DNA of 10,555 bases from Gammaproteobacteria bacterium (GTDB taxonomy: Bacteria > Pseudomonadota > Gammaproteobacteria > GRL18), in the NCBI GenBank assembly GCA_023144715.1, contig JAGLFC010000147.1, forward strand, positions 1 through 10,555, read 5' to 3'. Positions 1 to 5,830 of this stretch are shown here, piece after piece (positions within the stretch are counted from its first letter, which is position 1; the number at the start of each line of letters is the position of its first letter). The translations under genes and the position numbers were made by a program. Below the pieces are notes generated by a model. That model ran no database searches. It was not told the DNA's origin and saw nothing but the letters and a program-made list of their open reading frames with translations.

Positions 1-127
1 GCCATGCCAATTCTGAGGCAATATATACCCCAACTGATGCACCGACGACTAAGTAGACGGCGGTCATTACGGCAAACCAGCGAACAACGTCGAAGTTATA
101 CTTCTGCTCCGCTGCGGCTTCTTCCAT
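1..127 (-). CDS. ccoN: cbb3-type cytochrome c oxidase subunit I, N-terminal fragment
   Basis: This is the first 42 codons of a gene that runs off the left edge of the window. The peptide begins with a short Ala/Glu-rich stretch and then reads QKYNFDVVRWFAVMTAVYLV, followed by a hydrophobic segment ending in IASELAW. This is the characteristic start of CcoN, including its first transmembrane helix. CcoN is the haem-copper catalytic subunit of the cbb3 oxidase in the cytoplasmic membrane, which reduces oxygen at low tension. The ATG at 127-125 is preceded by a good ribosome binding site, GGAGAA, at suitable spacing. The fragment is about 51% G+C (65 of 127), clearly richer than the other genes here, perhaps through codon selection in a highly expressed gene. 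The rest of the operon (ccoO, ccoP) is expected beyond the left edge and was not seen. Confidence 0.9.
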   Translation of the reverse strand, partial: MEEAAAEQKYNFDVVRWFAVMTAVYLVVGASVGVYIASELAW

Positions 128-238
128 AGTGTTCTCCACAATTATTGATTACAAGAAAATGATTCAAAAATTTTACAAAATACTTTTTGTGATTCTAAAC
201 CCTTGTTATATTAAGGGGATACCCCAAGGTAATTTTTG

Positions 239-309
239 TAGCGTTATTTTGCCTTGTTTCTCAATAAGTATCAATGTTTTCTAATATAAAATTGTGTGAT
301 ATAACGCTA
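239..309. repeat. 9-bp inverted repeat in the ccoN leader
   Basis: TAGCGTTAT (239-247) and ATAACGCTA (301-309) are perfect complements 53 bases apart. Both lie inside the predicted ccoN leader RNA, so they could close a long-range stem. Nine identical positions including a GCG core are notable in such AT-rich sequence. They could alternatively be two binding half-sites. Confidence 0.5.
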
Positions 310-359
310 AAAGCATTTATATTTAAAATATAACTCATTGATAACTTATTGTTTTTAAA

Positions 360-365
360 AATTTA
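360..365 (-). promoter_or_regulatory. candidate ccoN -10 box
   Basis: TAAATT on the minus strand matches TATAAT at four of six positions. It begins about 20 bases downstream of the proximal FNR box, close to the spacing of a class II FNR-activated promoter. The poor -35 that such promoters usually have is consistent. The call rests on position more than on sequence, because the region is AT-rich and chance matches are common. Confidence 0.35.
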
Positions 366-385
366 TTTATGACATTTAATACAAC

Positions 386-399
386 TTGATATTGATCAA
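386..399 (-). promoter_or_regulatory. FNR/Anr box, ccoN-proximal
   Basis: TTGATATTGATCAA matches the FNR consensus TTGAT-N4-ATCAA in all ten fixed positions. If it sits at the classical activating position (-41.5), the start point would be near 351. A TAAATT -10-like hexamer (4 of 6 matches) lies close to the expected place at 365-360 on the minus strand. Activation of cbb3 oxidase operons by FNR/Anr under low oxygen is well established, so site and gene agree. Confidence 0.8.
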
Positions 400-413
400 T
401 TATCAATAATCAC

Positions 414-427
414 TTGATATAAATCAA
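414..427 (-). promoter_or_regulatory. FNR/Anr box, ccoN-distal
   Basis: TTGATATAAATCAA is a second perfect TTGAT-N4-ATCAA palindrome. Its centre is 28 bp further from ccoN than the proximal box, so it would lie near -69.5 if the proximal box is at -41.5. It begins only about 20 bases beyond the stop codon of the preceding gene. Tandem sites could strengthen activation or make it biphasic with oxygen; the sequence alone does not say which. Confidence 0.75.
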
Positions 428-446
428 GCCATAATTTTTGCTTATT

Positions 447-1130
447 TTATTTGCTAACTTGGGCAACGGTTGCTTTTATACTCTGTTTTAATCGTTCAAA
501 ATCTGCAATTGGTACATACTGAAAGACTTCTTTACCTTTTTTACTAAAAGAGATCACCAATCCTTTGGATGGATAAAGCCAAAATTCCGTATTTTCATCT
601 AAGGTCATTTTTTCTTCTGCCAAACCAAATTTACTTTGTAATAACTGAGCATCAACATTACTTTTAGGAATATAGGTCAATGATTTAATGACTCGATCTT
701 GTAAGGGAATTGCTAAATCATCTAGCGGATACTTTATAGTACGTGAGGTTTGTATTTTGGGTTTACCTGAATTTTTTTTCAAATAATCAATACCCAAATT
801 ATCAACATTTAGTTCTAGCAAAACTTTGGCACGCAAGCCTGAAAGACTGACACGAATAAAATAAGCTTCTAAAGAAATGCTATTATCCTGATTTTCAAAC
901 CAAGCAAGCTCATATTCACTTTTTAATATCTTAACGGCATCCCCTAGAGTCGATTTACCCACATCTAAATCAAGTACATGTAAAGTATGGGGATCAACTA
1001 TAGTAATTTGCCACGGTAAATTTTTTACTCGAATCGTACCATCGCCCTGTGGTGTCACCATACTATTATAAAACCAATAACCTAATACAAAGATCAAGGC
1101 ACTTATAATTAACGTCAGAGGTTTAAACAT
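447..1130 (-). CDS. uncharacterised membrane-anchored protein, last gene of the biotin-associated operon
   Basis: This 227-residue protein is not one I can name. Residues 4-22 form a hydrophobic segment after a short start with one lysine, followed by a soluble domain, so it is probably anchored by its N-terminus with the bulk in the periplasm. There is no lipobox. The block GTIRVKNLPWQITI (about 31-44), followed by GKSTLGDAVKIL (about 58-69), looks like a conserved domain start. The rest is mixed alpha/beta with no cysteines or catalytic motif visible. The ATG is 8 bases after the bioD stop, and an AGGA ribosome binding site overlaps that stop codon. Co-transcription with bioD is therefore likely, but a role in biotin synthesis cannot be inferred from this. 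It may equally relate to respiration, since ccoN follows. Confidence 0.8.
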   Translation of the reverse strand: MFKPLTLIISALIFVLGYWFYNSMVTPQGDGTIRVKNLPWQITIVDPHTLHVLDLDVGKSTLGDAVKILKSEYELAWFENQDNSISLEAYFIRVSLSGLRAKVLLELNVDNLGIDYLKKNSGKPKIQTSRTIKYPLDDLAIPLQDRVIKSLTYIPKSNVDAQLLQSKFGLAEEKMTLDENTEFWLYPSKGLVISFSKKGKEVFQYVPIADFERLKQSIKATVAQVSK

Positions 1131-1138
1131 ACTTGTTC

Positions 1139-1846
1139 CTAATTTGTTGTTTTATCCAAAAGTTTGAAATCAATAAACGTTTCTAAGGCAATGCCATTTT
1201 TTATCTCTAACTCAGAAAAATAAGGTAATTCACCTAAAAAAGGAGCTCTTAAACGTACTTTTAAAGAAGTAATATTTTCTTTTTTATAACTCATTCTTGT
1301 ATGATTAATAGCGTGACCATTATTAGCAATCCACCCTGCTATTTTCAAACCTGTTTGTTCTATGGCTTGTGCTGTCAGTAATGCTTGATTAATGCAACCT
1401 AAACGCAGTTGTACCAGTAAAATCACAGGAAAGTTTAATAAACGTGCTAAATCAGCCAATGTTTCTTTTTTATTTAAAGGCACTAACCAACCTCCGACAC
1501 CTTCTACAATGGTATAATCGGCTTTATTGTGTTGCTCTAAAATATTATCAGCAATTTCTTGTATATTAATCTCAACCCCTACTTCTTGTGCTGCAATATG
1601 AGGAGCAATAGCAGGTTCAAAAGTATAAGGGTTGACTTGATTATAAGGTAAAGTAACATTTGAAACTGCCATAATCTTTAAGGCATCCTCATTTTTCCAG
1701 CCTTCAGATGTTTTCTGGCAACCACTTGCAATGGGCTTGAAGCCTAGCGTGCTATGACCACATTGATGCCAATAATGTAATAATTGTGTGCTGATAAATG
1801 TTTTACCTGCATCGGTATCCGTGGCTGTAATAAAATAATTTATCAT
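1139..1846 (-). CDS. bioD: ATP-dependent dethiobiotin synthetase
   Basis: BioD closes the ureido ring of dethiobiotin from 7,8-diaminopelargonic acid, CO2 and ATP, in the cytoplasm. The 235-residue protein has the family P-loop at its N-terminus (TATDTDAGKT, residues 7-16, ending in Gly14-Lys15-Thr16). It also has FKPIASG with Lys37, a PAIAPHIAA segment (about 78-86) and the VEGVGGWLVPL motif (about 114-124). Length is normal for the family. Its start overlaps the bioC stop by four bases (ATGA), a typical translational-coupling arrangement. The previous step (bioA) and the last step (bioB) are not in this window, so the enzyme depends on products of unlinked genes. Confidence 0.96.
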   Translation of the reverse strand: MINYFITATDTDAGKTFISTQLLHYWHQCGHSTLGFKPIASGCQKTSEGWKNEDALKIMAVSNVTLPYNQVNPYTFEPAIAPHIAAQEVGVEINIQEIADNILEQHNKADYTIVEGVGGWLVPLNKKETLADLARLLNFPVILLVQLRLGCINQALLTAQAIEQTGLKIAGWIANNGHAINHTRMSYKKENITSLKVRLRAPFLGELPYFSELEIKNGIALETFIDFKLLDKTTN

Positions 1847-2757
1847 CCGTGTAAATTACTTTTTAATTGTGCCAATGAAATAGAAGTCATACCTGATTGT
1901 GTTTCTTGCATAGGTGTTTGAGGATTCCAAGCATGTCCATATAATATTTCATAGGTCACAGGCAAACCTGCCTCTGTACGAAATTGTTCATACGTTTTCA
2001 CCAATGCTTGAAGACGATCTTTGCCTGTGAGTGCATGTTCTCGTGCTTGATTATGATTATTTGCACCCACTGCTTTTAGTTCACGCATAATTTGTTTGAC
2101 AGATGAATAATTCAGCACAATCGTTTCATTATCCATAACAGGATTTTCTACTTGTGCATTATAGAGTGCATCGCCAATTTCATGCATATCTGTAAAATAA
2201 TTAACATGTTGTTTGTTACTGACTTCTGTCCAACTGGCTTTTAATTCTTTAAGGGTTGCCATACCCAGTGTAGTAAACATTAGTAATCCACCAGGTTTTA
2301 GTACACGTCGAAATTCACTAAAAAGTGTATTAAGATCCGTACACCATTGAATCGTTAGACTTGAAAAAATCATATCCATACTGGCATCAGAAAAAGGTAA
2401 TTGTTCTGCATCTGCACAAACAAACTGCTGTTTGGACTCTTTTTTAAATAAGTCTTTCACTTTTTTAATCAGATTGGAGGAATCTGTCAATTTTAAACGG
2501 TTTTGTACCAGCATCTGTTCTGCCATATCCAATGCAATAATAGTGGCATCAGGATACATAAGAGCCAGTCCTTGAGTTCCCTGCCCTGTTCCAGCACCAA
2601 TATCTAAAATAGTCTGTGGTGTCACTTTAATATAATCCAAACGTTCAAGTAAACGCTGACACACTTCTTGCTGTACAATCGCAAATTGATCATAGCGGTG
2701 TGCTGCTTTATTAAATGAGTCTCGGACTTGTTTTTTAGAAAATTGTACTGTGGTCAA
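1843..2757 (-). CDS. bioC: malonyl-ACP O-methyltransferase BioC, TTG start
   Basis: BioC methylates the free carboxyl of malonyl-ACP with S-adenosylmethionine, which disguises it as a primer for fatty acid synthesis toward pimeloyl-ACP. The 304-residue protein starts with the BioC-like VRDSFNKAAHRYDQFAIVQ segment (11-29). It has SAM motif I ILDIGAGTGQG (50-60), an acidic residue at Asp77 in IIALDMAE, DAEQLPF (116-122) and VLKPGGLLMF (152-161). It is longer than E. coli BioC (about 250 residues), partly because of a lysine-rich insert around 90-110. The start is TTG at 2757-2755: an in-frame TAG lies five codons upstream, no in-frame ATG lies between, and an AGGA is 10 bases upstream. bioH is 68 bases before it and bioD overlaps its end. 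Confidence 0.93.
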   Translation of the reverse strand: MTTVQFSKKQVRDSFNKAAHRYDQFAIVQQEVCQRLLERLDYIKVTPQTILDIGAGTGQGTQGLALMYPDATIIALDMAEQMLVQNRLKLTDSSNLIKKVKDLFKKESKQQFVCADAEQLPFSDASMDMIFSSLTIQWCTDLNTLFSEFRRVLKPGGLLMFTTLGMATLKELKASWTEVSNKQHVNYFTDMHEIGDALYNAQVENPVMDNETIVLNYSSVKQIMRELKAVGANNHNQAREHALTGKDRLQALVKTYEQFRTEAGLPVTYEILYGHAWNPQTPMQETQSGMTSISLAQLKSNLHG

Positions 2758-2771
2758 AAAATAATCATCCT
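2754..2771 (-). promoter_or_regulatory. bioC ribosome binding site and TTG start with overlapping mini-ORF
   Basis: On the minus strand AGGA (2771-2768) lies 10 bases before the TTG start of bioC. An ATG overlapping this AGGA opens a four-codon reading frame (ATG ATT ATT TTT TGA) whose stop overlaps the TTG. The ATG has no Shine-Dalgarno of its own at proper spacing, so the TTG is the better start. A run of six T just before the G means a one-base slip would fuse the two frames. Confidence 0.45.
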
Positions 2772-2788
2772 AGGAAAGTATCAAAATC

Positions 2789-2797
2789 AGTATAGCA
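2789..2797 (-). promoter_or_regulatory. candidate extended -10 promoter for bioC-bioD
   Basis: In the 68-base gap between bioH and bioC the minus strand reads TGCTATACT. This is a TGn extension followed by a hexamer matching TATAAT at five of six positions. No good -35 is present, which extended -10 promoters tolerate. It lies about 32 bases upstream of the bioC start. The unusual gap in an otherwise tightly packed operon gives it some weight. I found no BirA operator (TTGTAAACC / GGTTTACAA) or BioR-type palindrome here. Confidence 0.35.
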
Positions 2798-2825
2798 TAG
2801 TTACCATGATAGCCTAAATGCCTTA

Positions 2826-3605
2826 TCAGATAATATTTTTTAAAATTTTCTTAAATATTTCAGGGTGAGAGATAAAAGGGGCATGACTTGCCTCTAAAAT
2901 TGTCAATAGTGATATATTATTTTGTTCTGCTAAAATTTCTTGCCCTCGATAATCAATCAAACTATCTTTTGTGCCACTGATTAAACTGATAGGAAGATGT
3001 TCGATCTCTTTGATTTGTTGTAATTTATTTTCATGTAATAAAAGTATAATGCCATTCTCCAAAGCATTGATATCAGGTTTACCCCGTAATGATAATTGCT
3101 TTTGTAATTGTTTAATATCTTCTTTAACAGTACGACTACCCATTGCCTGAATCATAAGAAAACGTGTTAATGTCTGTTGATAATTTTTTTTTAAACTCTG
3201 TGAAAAACTTTCAAATACATCTGCTTTTACCGCATATTGCCAATAATTATTTTGCACAAAGCAAGGTGTTGAACTGACTAAAATTAATTGGCTAATATCA
3301 CACTGCTGTCTGCTGACGAGATCAATGGCCATTAAGCCACCCATTGACCAAGCAATCAATAGTGTTTGCTTATTAATTAATAAAGGTTCAAGACTTTTTG
3401 CTAACACTTCACTGGTGGCACTATATTCATAATCACTCTTACCATAACCGGGTAAATCCACAGCACGAATTAATTTTTGTGGGTAATTCTGCATTAAAAA
3501 TTCAGCAGTATCCGTCCACACACTGCTATTCATTGCCCAACCATGAATAAGCAATATTTGTTCTGGTGAAGACTCATCTCCCCATTGCTGATAACGGATT
3601 GTCAT
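2826..3605 (-). CDS. bioH: pimeloyl-ACP methyl ester carboxylesterase
   Basis: BioH hydrolyses pimeloyl-ACP methyl ester, removing the methyl group added by BioC and ending the synthesis of the pimeloyl chain. The 259-residue alpha/beta hydrolase has the HGWAMNSSVW oxyanion-region motif (21-30) and the nucleophile elbow AWSMGG with Ser87. The acid is Asp214 in ISGTKDSL, and His241 in EASHAPF completes the triad. Length matches E. coli BioH (256). The start ATG is 5 bases after the stop of the aminotransferase gene, and I see no real Shine-Dalgarno, so translation is probably coupled to the upstream gene. Placement directly before bioC and bioD supports the biotin role over a general esterase. 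Confidence 0.94.
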   Translation of the reverse strand: MTIRYQQWGDESSPEQILLIHGWAMNSSVWTDTAEFLMQNYPQKLIRAVDLPGYGKSDYEYSATSEVLAKSLEPLLINKQTLLIAWSMGGLMAIDLVSRQQCDISQLILVSSTPCFVQNNYWQYAVKADVFESFSQSLKKNYQQTLTRFLMIQAMGSRTVKEDIKQLQKQLSLRGKPDINALENGIILLLHENKLQQIKEIEHLPISLISGTKDSLIDYRGQEILAEQNNISLLTILEASHAPFISHPEIFKKILKNII

Positions 3606-3610
3606 TAGAT

Positions 3611-4804
3611 TTAGATAAGCAGTAAATAATCTTTAATACGTTGCACTGCCTGTTCAAGATAAACAATATCTCTTGTATAAGCAAAACGAACATAACGTTC
3701 GGGATGATGACAACCAAAATCAATACCCGGTGCAATAGCCACGCCTGTTTCTTCTAACAGATCCTGTACAAAAAGCATACTATCCTGAGTAAAAGCACTG
3801 CAATCACAATATAAATAAAAGGCTCCCTGTGGTTTGACAGGGATTTTAAAACCTAGTGTTATCAGTTGCTCATATAAATAATCACGCCTTTGTTTAAAAA
3901 TGTGTCGCCGTTGTTCCAATAGTGCTAATGTTTCAGGTAAAAAAGCGGCAATAGCAGCTTGTTGAGCGGTTGTAGGTGCGGCTAAAAATAGATTTTGAGA
4001 AAGATGTTCACAAGCTTGAATTAAATCAGTGGGAACAATACACCAACCTAAACGCCAGCCTGTCATTTGAAAGTATTTAGAAAAGCTATTAATGATAATA
4101 ATATGCTGATCAAATGCCTCAATACCTGTTAACGCACACTGTGATTGAACATCATAAACCAGTCCTTGATAAATTTCATCGACGATCAAATAGGCATTTT
4201 TTTCTTTGACTAAGTGAATAATTTTAGTCATTTCTTGTTCAGAAACCAATGTTCCTGTTGGATTAGACGGCGATGCCAACAAGACTACTTTTGTATTATT
4301 TTGCCAATTTTGAGCAATTAGATCGGCCGTTAATTGATAATTATTTATTTCATCAACTGCTATTGCCTGAATATCACCTTCAACAAAACGCACAAAGTTT
4401 TGATTACAAGGATAACCGGGATCAGCCAACATAAGGGCATCGCCTGAACCAATTAATGCCCCCATCACCAAAAGTAACGCTCCCGAAGCTCCGGGGGTAA
4501 TGACAACATTTTCTACTGCAAGCGTCAGCTCATAATGAGTGTTATAAAAATCAACAATCGCTTCTCTAAGCGCCAACAAACCAAGACTGGGGGTGTAATG
4601 AACCTTTCCTGTTTTTAAGGCGTGTATGCCAGCATCAATAATCGGCTGTGGGGTATTAAAATCTGGCTCACCCACCTCCAAATGAATCACATCCCTACCC
4701 TGCTGTTCTAAGGCTTTTGCCTTGCCCAACACAGACATCACATGGAATGGTTTAATTGTTTCCATGCGTTGTGCTAAAGAACGCTTAACGAAATGATTGC
4801 TCAT
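3611..4804 (-). CDS. class I pyridoxal-phosphate aminotransferase
   Basis: This 397-residue protein is a fold-type I aminotransferase of the AspC/aromatic aminotransferase group. Visible features in order are LEVGEPDFNTP (42-52), HYTPSLGLLALR (69-80) and PGASGA (104-109), which contacts the cofactor phosphate. Then come SPSNPTG (178-184, Asn181), VDEIY (208-212, Asp209), NSFSKYFQMTGWRLG (239-253) with Schiff-base Lys243, and YVRFAY (371-376) with the carboxylate-binding Arg373. It is not BioF, whose motifs differ and which is an oxoamine synthase, and not BioA, a class III enzyme. The amino acid substrate cannot be read from sequence. It lies 5 bases after cbbY and 5 before bioH, with no Shine-Dalgarno, so it is firmly in the operon although no standard biotin step needs it. 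Confidence 0.9.
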   Translation of the reverse strand: MSNHFVKRSLAQRMETIKPFHVMSVLGKAKALEQQGRDVIHLEVGEPDFNTPQPIIDAGIHALKTGKVHYTPSLGLLALREAIVDFYNTHYELTLAVENVVITPGASGALLLVMGALIGSGDALMLADPGYPCNQNFVRFVEGDIQAIAVDEINNYQLTADLIAQNWQNNTKVVLLASPSNPTGTLVSEQEMTKIIHLVKEKNAYLIVDEIYQGLVYDVQSQCALTGIEAFDQHIIIINSFSKYFQMTGWRLGWCIVPTDLIQACEHLSQNLFLAAPTTAQQAAIAAFLPETLALLEQRRHIFKQRRDYLYEQLITLGFKIPVKPQGAFYLYCDCSAFTQDSMLFVQDLLEETGVAIAPGIDFGCHHPERYVRFAYTRDIVYLEQAVQRIKDYLLLI

Positions 4805-4809
4805 AATGA

Positions 4810-5586
4810 CTAAATTTTTTCTGCACTTGCCAAACTAAAGTATGTATCATCACAACTTCCCTGCAAGACTTTCATTGCCTGATCAGGCTCTCCCAAATCA
4901 CTCAGCACCAAGGTTGCTTCACTAAAATCATGATCATTAGTATAGCCATTCACAGTGACAATTGTTTTTAAATCTGCACCATGAGAAGACATTAAACCAT
5001 TATAAGAATCTTCAAATGCCAAACATTCATCCGCTTTTAAATTCATTTTGTCTAAAGCATAGATATAAATATCAGCGGCTGGTTTTTTTGCTGGCACAAT
5101 ATCTCCTGCTGCAATGACTTCAAACCAATCCAGTGATTCAGCCCCTAAAGTATGTGTCAGTAATGCCGTCACATTAGCAGGAGTCGTCGTGGTCGCAATG
5201 GCCATTCTAAGCCCTGCTTCACGTGCTTCATTAATAAAACGTGTCACACCGGGACGCAATGGCACAGCACCCTCCGCCATTAATTGTGTATAAAAACGAG
5301 TTTTAGCAGCATGTAGTTGTGCCACAAAATCAGTAAATTCCTCATCTGTTACCGCAGGAGCACTAAATTCTGAACCTCGTTCAGTCGGATAAAAATCCGT
5401 TAAATAATAACGAATACGTTCCTTACCTCCAGTCACCGCTAATAAATCGCCATACAGCTCAACACTCCAGTGCCAATCCAGCCCTGCTTCCTCAAATGCC
5501 ATATTAAACGCGACCAAATGTCCATCACGTTCCGTATCCGCTAAGGTACCATCTACATCAAATATTAGTGCTTTTAATTGACTCAT
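4810..5586 (-). CDS. cbbY: CbbY-type HAD phosphatase (probable xylulose-1,5-bisphosphate phosphatase)
   Basis: This 258-residue HAD hydrolase has motif I FDVDGTLADTE (9-19; Asp10 nucleophile, Asp12 acid), motif II ATTTTP (131-136), motif III lysine in VPAKKPA (164-170) and motif IV FEDSYNG (191-197). A cap domain lies between motifs I and II. The cap holds LDWHWSVELYGDLLAVTGGK (36-55), typical of CbbY. CbbY enzymes dephosphorylate xylulose-1,5-bisphosphate, an inhibitory by-product of RuBisCO, so an autotrophic host is likely though not proved: no RuBisCO gene is here. It is the first gene of the minus-strand operon. An AGAGAA lies about 8 bases before its ATG as a modest ribosome binding site. 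A broader sugar-phosphate phosphatase role remains possible. Confidence 0.85.
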   Translation of the reverse strand: MSQLKALIFDVDGTLADTERDGHLVAFNMAFEEAGLDWHWSVELYGDLLAVTGGKERIRYYLTDFYPTERGSEFSAPAVTDEEFTDFVAQLHAAKTRFYTQLMAEGAVPLRPGVTRFINEAREAGLRMAIATTTTPANVTALLTHTLGAESLDWFEVIAAGDIVPAKKPAADIYIYALDKMNLKADECLAFEDSYNGLMSSHGADLKTIVTVNGYTNDHDFSEATLVLSDLGEPDQAMKVLQGSCDDTYFSLASAEKI

Positions 5587-5663
5587 TAGTAATTTCTCTA
5601 TTGTATGTATTAAAGTGAATAATAAATTCTATAATATCATTATTAAAATGATCACACTAGACC

Positions 5664-5680
5664 ATATCACCAGATGATAT
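5664..5680. repeat. operator-like palindrome overlapping the candidate cbbY -10
   Basis: ATATCA-CCAGA-TGATAT is a perfect 6-bp inverted repeat with a 5-base spacer. It overlaps the TAATAT -10 hexamer, where a repressor would block the operon. It resembles neither the BirA nor the BioR operator that I know, so the cognate regulator is unknown. It could also be a small RNA hairpin at the transcript start. Confidence 0.35.
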
Positions 5681-5705
5681 TATTGAAAAATATAAATTTA
5701 AACAA
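5677..5705 (-). promoter_or_regulatory. candidate promoter of the cbbY-bio operon
   Basis: TTGTTT (5705-5700) and TAATAT (5682-5677) are separated by exactly 17 bases on the minus strand, with 3 of 6 and 4 of 6 consensus matches. Transcription would begin near 5670, giving a leader of about 85 nt. The base composition makes chance matches likely. Confidence 0.3.
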
Positions 5706-5830
5706 TTTATAGAATGGCACACTCTATCGTGTGTGTATCGACTAAATGATAATGGTCTTTTGTGGGAATCCATCATGTTCTAACGCCATTCTTCATTAAT
5801 TTCCATTGTATTTTTTGTAGATTTCCTGAT

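Larger units (their letters stand above)
128..446 (-). promoter_or_regulatory. ccoN upstream region and predicted long leader
   Basis: This 319-base AT-rich stretch lies between the stop of the last biotin-operon gene and the ccoN start. It holds two FNR-type boxes (386-399 and 414-427), a candidate -10 (TAAATT on the minus strand, 365-360), and then about 225 nt of predicted untranslated leader. The leader contains a 9-bp inverted repeat (239-247 and 301-309), a GGGG-ATA-CCCC hairpin near 215-225, and three short complementary blocks (201-205, 225-229, 252-256). A 25-codon ORF at 338-261 has no convincing ribosome binding site and is probably fortuitous. I saw no rho-independent terminator for the biotin operon, so readthrough toward ccoN is possible. 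The transcription start is inferred from FNR geometry only. Confidence 0.55.
5587..5830 (-). promoter_or_regulatory. intergenic region upstream of cbbY: promoter and palindromes
   Basis: This 244-base AT-rich gap separates the end of pqiC from the cbbY start. On the minus strand it contains a candidate promoter (TTGTTT, 17 bp, TAATAT at 5705-5677) and a palindrome overlapping the -10 (5664-5680). A second 6-bp inverted repeat ATCATT/AATGAT lies at 5636-5652, and a CACAC/GTGTG hairpin at 5718-5733. There is no U-tract behind the hairpin, so no clear pqiC terminator. Two tiny ORFs (5806-5780, eight residues; 5776-5657, 39 residues) look non-coding. Confidence 0.4.

Noticed and set aside
261..338. 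25-codon ORF on the minus strand in the ccoN leader, beginning MSYILNINAF
   Set aside because: It has no convincing ribosome binding site, AT-rich composition like non-coding sequence, and no recognised similarity; a leader peptide cannot be excluded but is not supported.
3611..4804. Reading the aminotransferase as bioF (8-amino-7-oxononanoate synthase)
   Set aside because: The lysine motif NSFSKYFQMTGWRLG and the PSNPTG and YVRFAY segments are those of class I aminotransferases; BioF signature motifs are absent.
5718..5733. CACAC-TCTATC-GTGTG hairpin as terminator for pqiC
   Set aside because: The stem is only 5 bp and no T-tract follows on the minus strand.
5657..5806. Two tiny minus-strand frames (8 and 39 residues); the first ends INEEWR, faintly like a HigB-type toxin core
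   Set aside because: The match is only a few residues, and neither neighbouring frame continues it or encodes a HigA-like antitoxin. A toxin-antitoxin remnant would be over-reading.
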